Below are positions 1 through 8,470 of a DNA stretch of 64,000 bases, in pieces. Each line of letters starts with the position of its first letter. The first letter of the stretch is position 1. The stretch spans positions 1 to 64,000 of the forward strand of contig JASJDP010000021.1 in NCBI GenBank assembly GCA_030065095.1. The letters are read 5' to 3'. A model generated the notes under the pieces. The model had not been told where the DNA came from and did no database searches. It saw only the letters and a program-made list of their open reading frames with translations. The position numbers and the translations under genes were made by a program. The stretch is from Rhodobacter sp. (lineage in GTDB: Bacteria; Pseudomonadota; Alphaproteobacteria; Rhodobacterales; Rhodobacteraceae).

Positions 1-133
1 CCTCGCAGCTACCGCCCAAAACCTTCGCAAACTCGCCAAACTGGCTCCAAATCCAGCCTGAAAGAGGCCACGAGCGAAGCTCGCGCTTAGCCCAATCCAA
101 AGTGTTCGAACGACTTTTTCAACGAAATCAGCC
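1..133. mobile_element. possible end of an insertion sequence (truncated by the window edge)
   Basis: Read on the minus strand from position 133 leftward, the sequence begins GGCTGATTTCGTTGAAAAAG. I recall this as resembling a terminal sequence of proteobacterial insertion elements. No transposase frame is visible, because only 133 bases lie inside the window and none is open throughout. Bases 134-271 show no gene. The call rests on memory of a terminus, not on a transposase or a target-site duplication, so it is weak. Confidence 0.3.
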
Positions 134-271
134 CCCCGCGGACGGACGTTTGAATTCGCCACATGCGCATCATTGTCTAGTATCCGCGCATAACGTCCAG
201 ACCGCGGTTCAGCTACCAAAGCCCTGCGCCGCCGAATGATCGCACGGTCGACTGCCGCTTGCCTTTCGCCT

Positions 272-871
272 CTAGGTTTCTGCGCGGGGGCCGGTGAGGT
301 CACCAATCTTCGGCTTGCTTGGCAGTGGGTGCCAGTCAAGCGTCACGGTCGCCCGAGACGGGAATGTCATCGTCGCATTCGTGATCGTCTTGACCTGCAT
401 GCCTTGAAAGACTTTGCAATTGGTCTCTCTCAGTGCGTCGATCGCCGTGTAAGTCGCCGAATCGCATCCCAGAACCAGGACCGCCTCGAAGTCGCGCGCG
501 CGTTTCATGATCCGGGCGCGTTGCCGCTCGGTCCAGAGGCACATCATCGGCACCGGGAAACGCATGGTGAAGGCGTCGGTGCGGACACCGTGTTTCGCGA
601 GCGCATCCTCGATCGAGGAGATATAGTCTTCAAACGCCTTGGTCTTCACGCCGTGTTTCAAGGGTTGCAGAAAGGGCTTTCCTTGCTGGATGGACACGCA
701 CATCGGCGGACAGATCGGGCAGGAAACGATCAAGACGGATTGAAAGCCCTTCAGGTCGTCGATCACATCCAGCGGCTCTAGGAATATGGGCATGACTTTG
801 GTTCCGCATTGCATGCATGTAGGCTCGATGAGGCTACACACCGACCAGGCCGTGGCATTGACGTGCGTCAA
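272..871 (-). CDS. cysteine-rich protein of unknown function
   Basis: The 199-residue frame has two cysteine clusters. A CxxC lies at about residues 19-22 and a CPxCxxxC at about 51-57. Later there is a single Cys in a VLVLGCDSAT segment, which looks like the end of a buried strand followed by a turn. The clusters suggest bound zinc or an Fe-S centre. This is inference; I do not recognise the family. The longest frame starts with TTG at 871, with AGAGG about 10 bases upstream. An ATG at 814 would begin inside the first cysteine pair, so the TTG start is preferred. The gene is divergent from the membrane protein at 942. Confidence 0.55.
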   Translation of the reverse strand: MTHVNATAWSVCSLIEPTCMQCGTKVMPIFLEPLDVIDDLKGFQSVLIVSCPICPPMCVSIQQGKPFLQPLKHGVKTKAFEDYISSIEDALAKHGVRTDAFTMRFPVPMMCLWTERQRARIMKRARDFEAVLVLGCDSATYTAIDALRETNCKVFQGMQVKTITNATMTFPSRATVTLDWHPLPSKPKIGDLTGPRAET

Positions 872-941
872 TTCGGATCGAGCCTCTGTGCGCTAATCTT
901 ATTCTAGCTTCGGGAGTTTTTCTGCGGGGAGATTTCGAAGG

Positions 942-1322
942 ATGTCAGATAAGCAAAATTCCAACAGCGGCGAATTCGACTGGATGCGTGTGGACCGGAT
1001 TGACGGCATCTGGTGGGGTGCAGCCTTTATCTGGGGGGCGATGGTGCTTCTCTTTGCGAACACCGGATGGCCGGGGTCCGCAAATTGGTGGGATAGCTGG
1101 GGTGTCTTTTTCGTGGGGATCGGAGTCGTCGCGCTTGTTTGCACCGTGGTCCGGCTTCAGACGCCGGAGTATCGGTCCAAGTGGCTGTTCTCTCTGATCT
1201 TCGGTGTTCTCTTTTTGGTCATTGGCCTCGGCGCATGGGACGCCGCGTGGTGGTTCTGGGTCGTGGTGTTGTTGATCGTCGGCGCCGTTACGCTCCGCTC
1301 GGCATTGAACCGAGACACTTGA
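942..1322 (+). CDS. small integral membrane protein, unknown function
   Basis: The protein has 126 residues and a soluble, polar N-terminus of about 18 residues. Four hydrophobic stretches follow at roughly 22-42, 50-67, 81-98 and 102-119, rich in Trp and Val, and it ends in a short basic tail. This fits a four-helix inner-membrane protein. The ATG at 942 has GAAGG directly before it and GGGGAG about 10 bases upstream, so ribosome binding is plausible but not decisive. It stands alone, divergent from the cysteine-rich gene at 272-871. No catalytic motif is visible and the function is unknown. Confidence 0.7.
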   Translation: MSDKQNSNSGEFDWMRVDRIDGIWWGAAFIWGAMVLLFANTGWPGSANWWDSWGVFFVGIGVVALVCTVVRLQTPEYRSKWLFSLIFGVLFLVIGLGAWDAAWWFWVVVLLIVGAVTLRSALNRDT

Positions 1323-1511
1323 ATGGTGCGTACGTCCGGCCTGTGTGATCCCTGACCGGGATCTGGGCGAGGCCTCTTGCTAGAGCACATCAAGCCGATC
1401 CGGCTCATCCCCGCGTCTGATTGATTTGTGTCAACATCTCGCCTCGCCTGCCGGGGTAGTGTTTCGGCACCCCAAGTGCCCGCGAAGTAACAGACATCGA
1501 AGGAGACGATC

Positions 1512-1829
1512 ATGACAGCTTACAATGTCGTTCGGATGCGTGTGAAAGAGGGACGTGAGCAGGATTTCATTGACCTGAACTGGAAGGTCGACCCCGAGGC
1601 GATGAACCGTCTCAAGAAAATATCGATCGTCAGTACCGGTGACCGCAATTATTGCCTCATCGGCGAATGGCAAGACGCCGAGGCGATTGCCGAAGCTGGC
1701 CCGGTCATGATCGGCGCGCTCGACACATTCCGTGAAACACTGGAGGATCTCGGCACCGGCACGGGAGTGACCGAAGCCATGTCGGGTGAGGCTGTCATCG
1801 TCGGGTATGGCAAGGGCGAGGCGCCCTGA
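1512..1829 (+). CDS. antibiotic-biosynthesis-monooxygenase-like small protein
   Basis: The 105-residue protein opens with a strand pattern (YNVVRMRVKEGREQDFI) typical of the dimeric alpha/beta ABM or Dabb fold. It continues with a helix, a second strand pair ending in YCLIGEW, and a long helix. Proteins of this fold range from quinone monooxygenases to heme-degrading enzymes and stress proteins. No Asn-Trp-His heme-oxygenase triad can be picked out, so the substrate is unknown. The start is clear: GAAGGAG sits 7 bases before the ATG. It is a single gene, with about 190 bases of non-coding sequence upstream. Family assignment is by pattern only. Confidence 0.6.
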   Translation: MTAYNVVRMRVKEGREQDFIDLNWKVDPEAMNRLKKISIVSTGDRNYCLIGEWQDAEAIAEAGPVMIGALDTFRETLEDLGTGTGVTEAMSGEAVIVGYGKGEAP

Positions 1830-1980
1830 GTTTCGGATGCCAATCCTTCAGCGCCGTGAGACATGTCCCGCAGAGCAGGAGTTGGGCGCATACAGCTGCA
1901 ATCGTGCGGTTGGTTTCCGTCAAGGACCCTGCGAGGCGGCAGCATAGAATTGCGTGATCGGAATTGCTCTGGAGGGTTGC

Positions 1981-2358
1981 ATGATAGCTCTGCGCATTGC
2001 TCTCATTCTGCCGGCATTGGCCGACTTCATTCTCGCCGGATTGACGCTCGTGCGGATGGCAGGCGTTGAAGACGGCAGCATTGTACCGCGGCTGCAATTT
2101 GCCGGTGTTGCCTTTGCGTGGGGCGTGATGCTGCTTTTCGCACTGGCGCGGCCCGTTGAGCGCGCCTGGGCCCTGTTGCCGACGGTATTGGCGGTGGCTT
2201 GCGTGTCTGGCGCGATCGTCGTCGGCTATTTCGTAGGCGCAGCGAGTGCGGGTTCGGCCCTTATCGCCGTTGTCACGGCCTTGGCTTGTTTTGTCTTTGG
2301 GTACGTCGGATTGCGTTTCGCTTACGGCGAGGCTTCGCAGCCCAATCCCGGGGCGTGA
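1981..2358 (+). CDS. small membrane protein, first of an overlapping pair
   Basis: The protein has 125 residues and four hydrophobic helices (about 2-19, 39-56, 62-85 and 88-110). A frame upstream begins at a GTG (1954), but the ATG at 1981 has a strong GGAGG five to six bases before it, so 1981 is taken as the start. The stop codon overlaps the GTG of the next gene by four bases (GTGA), which implies translational coupling. Both products are small membrane proteins of similar size and may act together. I do not recognise the family. Confidence 0.65.
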   Translation: MIALRIALILPALADFILAGLTLVRMAGVEDGSIVPRLQFAGVAFAWGVMLLFALARPVERAWALLPTVLAVACVSGAIVVGYFVGAASAGSALIAVVTALACFVFGYVGLRFAYGEASQPNPGA

Positions 2359-2735
2359 CCTTGAGCCCGCGATTTCTCATCACCGTGTTCGCAGCCGCCC
2401 AGTTCGTTGGCGGAATAGCTTGTATCGCCGTACCTTCGATGATGCTTGGATCGTTTGGGGTTGCGATGCCGCCAATGGGATTGGTCATATACCAGTTCTG
2501 GGGCGCGTCGATGGCGGCGGTCGGCGTCTTATGTTGGCTTCTTCGCGACACTTCGGGCACCAAGGAATCGAAGGCCCTTTGGGGCGCCCTGGCTGTCTTG
2601 AACGCGACAAACGCGGTGTTGGCGGTGAGGGGTCAGGCCGCAGGGGCCAATGTCTCGGGTTGGGCAATGGTCCTTCTGTACTCTTTCTTCGCGCTGACCT
2701 TCTTATTCGTCACCATCCGGTCAATTCGGCAATAA
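2355..2735 (+). CDS. small membrane protein, second of an overlapping pair
   Basis: The protein has 126 residues if translated from the GTG at 2355, which overlaps the stop of the preceding gene. The open frame continues upstream to 2199, but that part runs through the preceding gene and is arginine-rich, as expected of a shadow. Four hydrophobic segments lie at about 8-28, 38-60, 75-90 and 100-121. A TTG at 2361 is an alternative start. No family motif is evident. Coupling to the previous gene suggests a two-component membrane assembly, which is inference only. Confidence 0.6.
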   Translation: MTLSPRFLITVFAAAQFVGGIACIAVPSMMLGSFGVAMPPMGLVIYQFWGASMAAVGVLCWLLRDTSGTKESKALWGALAVLNATNAVLAVRGQAAGANVSGWAMVLLYSFFALTFLFVTIRSIRQ

Positions 2736-3128
2736 ACGCATGGGCAGTGGCGGATTTTGCTTCGAAGCGGGCCGCTACAGGGCGTGTCCGAGAAGCCGGC
2801 CAAAGGGGCCAGCCATTCGTCTTCCGGAACCGGACACATGCCGAGCGCCTCATCGGGGACGGCAGGGAGCTCAATCTGTGCAAGGCGCCGCCGCGCGTGA
2901 ATGGCTGCATTCACAGAACGCGCTCACGTCTGTTGCCTGAAAACGCGGCTCCTTGCCAAGAAGACCGACCGGGCATCGTAAAGACCGGACCATCCATGAG
3001 GGTGCGCCACGACGACTCGCCACGTCTCTGGGCCGGCGGCGCTGATCGTACCGTCGGTCCTGAAGAACGTCACGTTCTCGCCGTGGGCGTCTTCTCCCTG
3101 GTGTCTCGGTGCCCAACGCGTCGACACC
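2736..3128. other. gap of about 390 bases with no convincing gene
   Basis: Several overlapping frames cross this stretch, but none has a ribosome binding site plus protein-like composition. The best candidate is a 67-residue minus-strand frame (2924-3127, GTG start) beginning one base after the stop of the membrane protein at 3129-3569. Its composition (ENVTFFRTDG, ETWRVVVAHPHG) looks more protein-like than its neighbours. It may be the remnant or the 3' part of a lost coupled gene. I would not annotate it as functional. Confidence 0.3.
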
Positions 3129-3569
3129 TCAGGCCTGCGCCACGTTTTCCCCACGCCATGGCCGATCCAGCGCAAGACCGATTGCCGTTGCCAGCAGCGC
3201 GAATGCGTTGCCGTACCAGGGTGGGCTGGCCGGTGTTTGTACGAGGACCGAGAGAGTGGCGAGAAGGTTCGGCACGTAGAACAGGACGAGCAAGAAAGGC
3301 ACCAGGAGCCGCGCCCACATTTCCCCGCGACGCATGGGAATGATGGCAAGAACGATCACCGCGGCACCGAGGGCAATCCACCCCGCTCCGGCAACATCGA
3401 GCAGCGCGCCGAACAGGACCTGTTCGCTGTCTCGCAGGTCTTGCCACGACCGCCCGACCGCGTCAGCGTGGTAGGGCATGAACTCAGGTGAAAACAGATA
3501 GATCGCGCCCATGGTGATACTGACGATGCCGGTAATGGCGTAGAATGATATGGCCGCAATGCGCATCAT
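3129..3569 (-). CDS. four-helix membrane protein, unknown function
   Basis: The 146-residue protein starts at the ATG-ATG pair 3564-3569, behind AGGAA. The longer open frame to 3701 is rejected because it adds a basic, non-conserved-looking leader and has no ribosome site. Hydrophobic segments fall at about 3-24, 54-75, 83-101 and 108-125, with a polar loop (YHADAVGRSWQDLRDSEQ) after the first helix. That arrangement resembles small DoxX-like or DUF4345-like membrane proteins, but I cannot assign it. It is the third small membrane gene within 1.6 kb, on the opposite strand to the pair at 1981-2735. Confidence 0.6.
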   Translation of the reverse strand: MMRIAAISFYAITGIVSITMGAIYLFSPEFMPYHADAVGRSWQDLRDSEQVLFGALLDVAGAGWIALGAAVIVLAIIPMRRGEMWARLLVPFLLVLFYVPNLLATLSVLVQTPASPPWYGNAFALLATAIGLALDRPWRGENVAQA

Positions 3570-4010
3570 GGGTTTCCTGCTGGAGTCGCGCGCGCTGCCT
3601 CGCGCCGCCCGAAGGCCCATTTCGCTCTTCGGTGGATGATTGAATGGTCCAATGCCCGCCCCTGACTTCCGGGGGCATTCGATACCACAGGCCACACGCA
3701 TATGTCTCTGACGTTGATCCGGAAGTGCGAGAACGCGTCAGCCAATAAATAGTTCGTGGTGCGCGCATATTGGCTCTGCTACGTCGAACCGGTCACTGGT
3801 GCGATCTGAGCCAATGGAAAAAAGTCCGCAACTTTCGGGTTCTGGTGGCGCGCAGCGGACGTCCTTGCCAAGATGTGTTGTCTGACAACACACATCTCGC
3901 AGGCAGCCGCTCACGCACCTGTTGGTTTTGAGACCTGTTGCCTGCGGCACGGCCAACAATCACCCTCAACATTTACATATTGACATACGCGTTTAAGTTG
4001 TTTCAGGCTT
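3570..4010. other. intergenic region between divergent genes, lower GC
   Basis: These 440 bases separate the membrane protein (minus strand) from the regulator starting at 4011 and hold no supported gene. The last 60 bases are distinctly AT-rich and should contain the regulator's promoter, although I could not place a convincing -35/-10 pair. A strong palindrome at 3874-3892 is listed separately. Confidence 0.5.
3874..3892. promoter_or_regulatory. GntR-type operator-like palindrome
   Basis: TGTGTTGTCTGACAACACA is a perfect inverted repeat: 8-base arms around CTG. Its core fits TNGTNNNACNA, the general pattern bound by FadR-subfamily GntR regulators. It lies 118 bases upstream of the helix-turn-helix gene at 4011, and no GntR gene is present in the window. 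The palindrome is seen directly; the regulator family is inferred. It could also be a short hairpin with no protein partner. Confidence 0.45.
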
Positions 4011-4760
4011 ATGGATAGTGAATCTAATAAATTGGATATGAATATGAGCCCGGAAGCTGTCGGTGTGCTTGATCTTTGTGAACGGCGGGGGATGTCCCTT
4101 CGAAAGGCGTGCGATGGAGCCGGCCAGAGATATGGCACCGTGCACAATCAGATTAAGAACAACAGACGGATGCCGTTCGCCACCGTACGCGATTTCGCCC
4201 GTTTCTTTGACGTGCCGCTCGAGTATTTCACCGATGACCGGGCCGAGATCTCATTAAGCTCGGACAAGGCCAACAGCACTCTGCATCGCCGGGTCGCCCG
4301 GGTTTACACGGACATCTTCCGCGAAGAACGCGACAGGCTCCTCGCCGAAGGATTCGCCATCGGCACCGATGAGGTTCTCGACTGGCTGAACCGGCACAAC
4401 GGGCGTCTCGAGGATTTCGACACGCTACGCGAGAGCGTGGACCTGTTCTATCCGGTCGAGGCGGGTGACAGAATGTTCCATCCGGTTCGGGTCGGCGCCA
4501 GATCTTTGGCCACGCGAAGCTTTCATATCAAAAGCGAACAGGATTTCTTGGACAAGGTTGGCCGATTCGATCATCAGATCATCGAAGCCGTCATTTCCGC
4601 CCACATAAGGGCATCAGACGTGACCTACGACGTGTCCGACTGTGAGATCGACGTCACCCTTGGTGGCGAACGGGTGCAGAAAAGATATCGCCGCATCCTC
4701 GCGCCAGTGCGTGACAACAAGGGAAACAGGTTCACGCTATGCCACAGCAAACTGATTTAG
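4011..4760 (+). CDS. helix-turn-helix regulator with C-terminal sensor-like domain
   Basis: The protein has 249 residues. Residues 12-75 form a Cro/CI-like helix-turn-helix (LRKACDGAGQRYGTVHNQI, then a recognition-helix-like segment and a helix ending in FARFFDVPLEYF). A linker helix follows at about 88-125. Residues 130-249 look like a PAS-type or similar single-domain sensor (DLFYPVEAGDRMFHPVRVGAR through RRILAPVRDNKGNRFTLCHS). The start at 4011 has a weak CAGG; ATGs at 4038 and 4044 are alternatives. It stands alone and probably autoregulates or controls a distant gene. The ligand is unknown. Confidence 0.65.
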   Translation: MDSESNKLDMNMSPEAVGVLDLCERRGMSLRKACDGAGQRYGTVHNQIKNNRRMPFATVRDFARFFDVPLEYFTDDRAEISLSSDKANSTLHRRVARVYTDIFREERDRLLAEGFAIGTDEVLDWLNRHNGRLEDFDTLRESVDLFYPVEAGDRMFHPVRVGARSLATRSFHIKSEQDFLDKVGRFDHQIIEAVISAHIRASDVTYDVSDCEIDVTLGGERVQKRYRRILAPVRDNKGNRFTLCHSKLI

Positions 4761-4814
4761 GTCATGTATTCCACGCGGCATGATCTTGTGACGGCGCCCT
4801 CGTTTACTTGCGCC

Positions 4815-5474
4815 CTATGAGTGTTGCGTCCAGGAATGTGTGAACTGCCGGCGGTTCAGCGCCACAAGCCAGTGATCGTTCAGCCGACCCTCCGGCACGG
4901 GTTCGGACCAGGTGATCGCATGTTCGCATTTCCACCGGAAGCCGTAATGGTCGGTTAGCTTTATGTGCCGGTCGGGCACAAAGGCGTACATCCAGTCAAA
5001 CGGCCACCACTTGATCGCGGCCAGCCCCATCAATATCCGGAAAAACGGCTGCAGCACGGACATCCGCCCCCTCTCCCCGCCGCTCAACTCCAATTCGCCG
5101 AGATAGATCAGCCGCCCGCCGATCTCCTCGGCGACCGGCGCCGCGATGTGGTGGATCGGGTCGCTGGTTCTGCGGTACTGGTTCTTCGATGTGCGCCGAA
5201 TGAATGCTTCGAATGGTTCGTCGCCCAAATCGTAATAGCAGGCGGCACATCCCCCCACATATCGGTTATTCTTAGTCAAAAACTGATAGAATGCCGAGCC
5301 GACAGTAAAGTCGTTTCGAGTGACAGACAGCATTGGCGTCTGTACCTTCCGGCCGGTGGCCGAAACCAATCCAGGAACCTCAGAGAATTCTTTGGGAACA
5401 TATATGTCGTAGCCATCGTGATTCAGCGCGGCGAGATACCCGGCGGCGCGACGGGTAATTTCCAGCTCGATCAT
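4815..5474 (-). CDS. GNAT-like protein, unknown substrate
   Basis: From the ATG at 5474 the protein has 219 residues; the frame stays open to an ATG at 5537, and neither start has a strong ribosome site. The second half reads like an acyl-CoA N-acyltransferase. A strand (GGRLIYLGELEL) is followed by an Arg-Gly loop and a long helix (RILMGLAAIKWWPFDWMYAFV), then DHYGFRW, which matches the usual YGF element. The first half (MIELEITRRAAGYLAAL, a GG-CAACYYDLGDEPFE segment) is unfamiliar. It is convergent with the regulator at 4011. Acyltransferase activity is inference; the protein family is not recognised. Confidence 0.55.
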   Translation of the reverse strand: MIELEITRRAAGYLAALNHDGYDIYVPKEFSEVPGLVSATGRKVQTPMLSVTRNDFTVGSAFYQFLTKNNRYVGGCAACYYDLGDEPFEAFIRRTSKNQYRRTSDPIHHIAAPVAEEIGGRLIYLGELELSGGERGRMSVLQPFFRILMGLAAIKWWPFDWMYAFVPDRHIKLTDHYGFRWKCEHAITWSEPVPEGRLNDHWLVALNRRQFTHSWTQHS

Positions 5475-5824
5475 TGCCCCACGGTCTTCTCGCCTTACAA
5501 GCGTTGTTCGACCTTTTAAGCCGCGTCGGCGACTCACTCAAGCGTCCGCGATTGCGGGACGGTACATTTGTTCACGAAACATACTTAGCGTTACTTTACT
5601 GCCATTGTTATCGCGTCCCAGCCGACCAGTTGAGACAACGCGGAATACGTAACGGTCACTTGCAGACTTACCATCGTCTCCACCGCCGTGCCCGAAACTT
5701 GGTACGGCTCACGGCCCTGGCCGGTTGGCAATAGACCGCACAAATTCCACATCTCGCCGAATGCTTTTGACGCCGGGTCAGTTTATGTTAGCGTTTCCTG
5801 GTTCTAGGTTCTGAGGCAACGCCC

Positions 5825-6085
5825 GTGACAAATTATGACATTGTTTCGTCTGGATTTTCGCAGTGGGTATTCAAGGGCGGCGCCCCGTTCGCCGTCGAGA
5901 TCTTCCGGCTGCAAGGCGATGAATTATGGACATTACAGGTCGTCGAAGTGCTGGAAAAAGTGACGATCTGGGAAAACCAGCTGTCCGACGAGATGTTGGC
6001 ATTCGTCGAAGCACAGCGCGTTATCGAGACATACACCTCGACAGGCCGCCTTGAAGACTTGCGGGACCAGTTTTCTGTCTACTGA
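5825..6085 (+). CDS. hypothetical protein, 86 residues
   Basis: This is a small acidic protein with no Cys and no transmembrane segment. It contains alternating strand-like stretches (DIVSSGFSQWVFKGGAPFAVEIFRL, WTLQVVEVLEKVTIWE) and ends in a helix (DEMLAFVEAQRVIETY). The start is a GTG with GAGG about 9 bases upstream. About 290 bases of relatively AT-rich non-coding sequence precede it. Codon use and the clean frame argue that it is expressed, but no homologue comes to mind. Confidence 0.5.
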   Translation: MTNYDIVSSGFSQWVFKGGAPFAVEIFRLQGDELWTLQVVEVLEKVTIWENQLSDEMLAFVEAQRVIETYTSTGRLEDLRDQFSVY

Positions 6086-6200
6086 GAACATTGCGGCAAG
6101 AGGCCGGGCTTTGGCCGATTGTCCAGGACAATTTTGAGGGATGAGTTTTGAAAGAACGCGGCAATCCGCAGCGGCGGCATCGGTAACTGACTGGAAAGAC

Positions 6201-6277
<77 letters not shown>

Positions 6278-6339
6278 TTGGGGCGGATATAGCGGGCTGG
6301 CCCCGCCCCCGCAATGCAAATATCCCCGCGGTGCCGTAC

Positions 6340-7245
6340 CTAGCGTGGCGGCAGGCAGACGAAAAGCTGGTTGCGCTCCAGCTTCAACTTGCCGGAGGCG
6401 ATCGCCGCGTCGGTCACGACGACGAGCGGCGCCTCCCAATCCCGATGGTTCGTCGCCGCAATCCGGTAGTCATAGTTGCGGATCAGATGCGAACACAGGT
6501 CGGCCATCGGCGTGCCGTCGCTGTTCGACGCGTTGGGTCCGTCCGCCTCGATCAGCAGTACAGGAGCGCTTTCGCGAAGGATCTTGCCGGCCCCGCGCAA
6601 GATCGACATTTGCGAGCCCTCGACATCGATCTTGATCACCTTCGGGAACAGATTCCGTTTTTCTGAAACATCGTCGAGGGTCAGCAAGTCGATATCGACG
6701 GCTTGGTACCCTTGCTGGCGAAGCCGCCGGGCTGTCGCCGGATCCGGCCGCACGGCCAACGCGAAGTCCTTGTAGAGACAGGGGACCGCGCGCGCGACTT
6801 CGTTTGAGACACCGGCGTGAAGAACGGTGATTTCCTGACCGGCGGTCGCGTTCAACGCGGCATTCGTCCCGGCAAGCCGGGCGGCCTGCGGGTTCATCTC
6901 AAAGCCGACAACCCGCCGGGTCTGCAAGATCCGCCCCGCAAGAAGGCCGACATAGCCGTGCAGGCTGCCAACATCGTAGAAGTCATGTCCCTCGAACGGT
7001 CCGTGCAATCGGCGAAGCGCAATCAAGGATTTGACAAGCCCGGGCTCGTGCACGCCCAGACCCGTCTTGGTGCGCGCGCGGACCCAAGCGGCCGACGCGG
7101 CATCGAATCTGATCGCGACCGGCCCAAGCCCCGGCGGTTGCAGGCGCAACCGCAATGGACCCGGCCAGAACCTTGGGCTGAGCCGGCTTTGGAACGGTTC
7201 GATCGACCGGAAGGCGGTCAGGAAATCGTCAAGCGCCCAGGGCAT
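6340..7245 (-). CDS. FkbM-family SAM-dependent methyltransferase
   Basis: The 301-residue protein carries the SAM-binding motif I region as FYDVGSLHGYVGLLAG and the FkbM hallmark VIKIDVEGSQMSILRGA about two thirds along, followed by LLIEADGPN. Family members O-methylate sugars or polyketides, often surface glycans. It starts four bases after sufS stops and is the last gene of the SUF run, ahead of tRNA-Arg. A second FkbM gene lies at 14063-14830 in the same unit, but the two share little beyond the fold, so a recent duplication is unlikely. The substrate is unknown. Confidence 0.85.
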   Translation of the reverse strand: MPWALDDFLTAFRSIEPFQSRLSPRFWPGPLRLRLQPPGLGPVAIRFDAASAAWVRARTKTGLGVHEPGLVKSLIALRRLHGPFEGHDFYDVGSLHGYVGLLAGRILQTRRVVGFEMNPQAARLAGTNAALNATAGQEITVLHAGVSNEVARAVPCLYKDFALAVRPDPATARRLRQQGYQAVDIDLLTLDDVSEKRNLFPKVIKIDVEGSQMSILRGAGKILRESAPVLLIEADGPNASNSDGTPMADLCSHLIRNYDYRIAATNHRDWEAPLVVVTDAAIASGKLKLERNQLFVCLPPR

Positions 7246-7248
7246 CGC

Positions 7249-8469
7249 TCAGGCAAAAAGCTCGTGGCAAAGTTCCAGCGCCTCGATCAGCACGTCGATC
7301 TCGTCCGTCGTGTTGTAAAGCCCCATCGATGCGCGGCAGGTGGAGTTGAGGCCCAAATGGTCCATCAGCGGCCCGGCGCAATGGTGGCCGGCGCGCACCG
7401 CCACGCCCTTTTTGTCGAGCACCGTCGAGATGTCATGGGCATGGGCCGCGCCCTCGAGCGTAAACGAGAAAATCGCCCCTTTGTCCGGCGTGGTTCCCTG
7501 GACATTCAGCCAGTTGAGCCCGGCGAATTTCTGCATCGCATACTCGCGCAGCGTCTCCTCGTGGGCGGCGATGGCCTCCATCCCGAGGTCCATCATGTAA
7601 TCGAGCGCAGCGCCAAGGCCGATCATCTGCACGATGCCCGGCGTTCCCGCCTCGAACTTCATCGGCGGGTCGTTCCAGGTAACCTCCTCCTTATGCACCT
7701 CGCGGATCATGTCGCCGCCGCCGAGAAAGGGGCGCATCTCGGCAAAGCGGTCCTGCCGGACATAGATCGCGCCCGATCCGCTCGGACCATAGAGCTTGTG
7801 TCCGGTGATGGCATAGAAATCACAGCCGATATCCTGCACGTCGACCGGCATATGCACCGCCGCCTGGCTGCCGTCGACCAGCACCGGAACGCCGCGCGCA
7901 TGGGCGCCCTCGGTGATTGCCTTCACATCAACTTTGGTTCCCAGGACATTGGAAAGGTGGGTGATCGCCACAAGTTTGGTCCGCGGGGTGATGGCATCGA
8001 GAACCTTCTGGGGATCGAGCCAGCCGGCCGCATCGACATCGACCCAGACCAGTTTCACCCCCTGCCGCTCGCGCAGGAAATGCCAGGGCACGATGTTGGC
8101 GTGGTGTTCCATCACGCTGAGGACAATCTCGTCGCCCGCCTGCATGCGTGGCATCGCCCAGCCGTAGGCCACCATGTTGATACCCTCGGTCGTGCCCGAG
8201 TTCATCACGATCTCATCTTCGCCGGCAGCGTTCAGAAAGCGCGCGATGGTTCCGCGCACGGCCTCGTATTTCTCGGTCGCGACGTTGGAAAGGTAATGCA
8301 GCCCCCTGTGAACGTTGGAATATTCATGGGAATAGGCATTTGTCACCGTGTCGATCACCACCTGCGGCTTCTGCGCCGACGCGCCGTTGTCGAGATAGAC
8401 CAGCGGTCTGCCGTTGACCTCGCGCGCCAGGATCGGGAAATCCTGCCGGATCTTCGTCACATCGTACAT
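7249..8469 (-). CDS. sufS: SufS cysteine desulfurase
   Basis: This PLP enzyme of 406 residues removes sulfur from cysteine and supplies it to the SufBCD scaffold. The PLP lysine is K225 in ITGHKLYGPSG and the active-site cysteine is C378 in STCRASMGLYN, the class II (SufS/CsdA) arrangement. The ATG at 8469 is chosen because GGAG lies nine bases upstream and the protein then begins MYDVTKIRQDFPIL as in the family. The open frame runs back to 8526 without support. It lies one base after the upstream YIP1 gene. No sufE or sufU partner is in the window. Confidence 0.95.
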   Translation of the reverse strand: MYDVTKIRQDFPILAREVNGRPLVYLDNGASAQKPQVVIDTVTNAYSHEYSNVHRGLHYLSNVATEKYEAVRGTIARFLNAAGEDEIVMNSGTTEGINMVAYGWAMPRMQAGDEIVLSVMEHHANIVPWHFLRERQGVKLVWVDVDAAGWLDPQKVLDAITPRTKLVAITHLSNVLGTKVDVKAITEGAHARGVPVLVDGSQAAVHMPVDVQDIGCDFYAITGHKLYGPSGSGAIYVRQDRFAEMRPFLGGGDMIREVHKEEVTWNDPPMKFEAGTPGIVQMIGLGAALDYMMDLGMEAIAAHEETLREYAMQKFAGLNWLNVQGTTPDKGAIFSFTLEGAAHAHDISTVLDKKGVAVRAGHHCAGPLMDHLGLNSTCRASMGLYNTTDEIDVLIEALELCHELFA

Positions 8470-8470
8470 G

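Noticed and set aside
236-781. Plus-strand frame of 181 residues over the cysteine-rich gene
   Set aside because: Arginine/histidine-rich antisense shadow; no ribosome site; the minus-strand frame has clear cysteine motifs.
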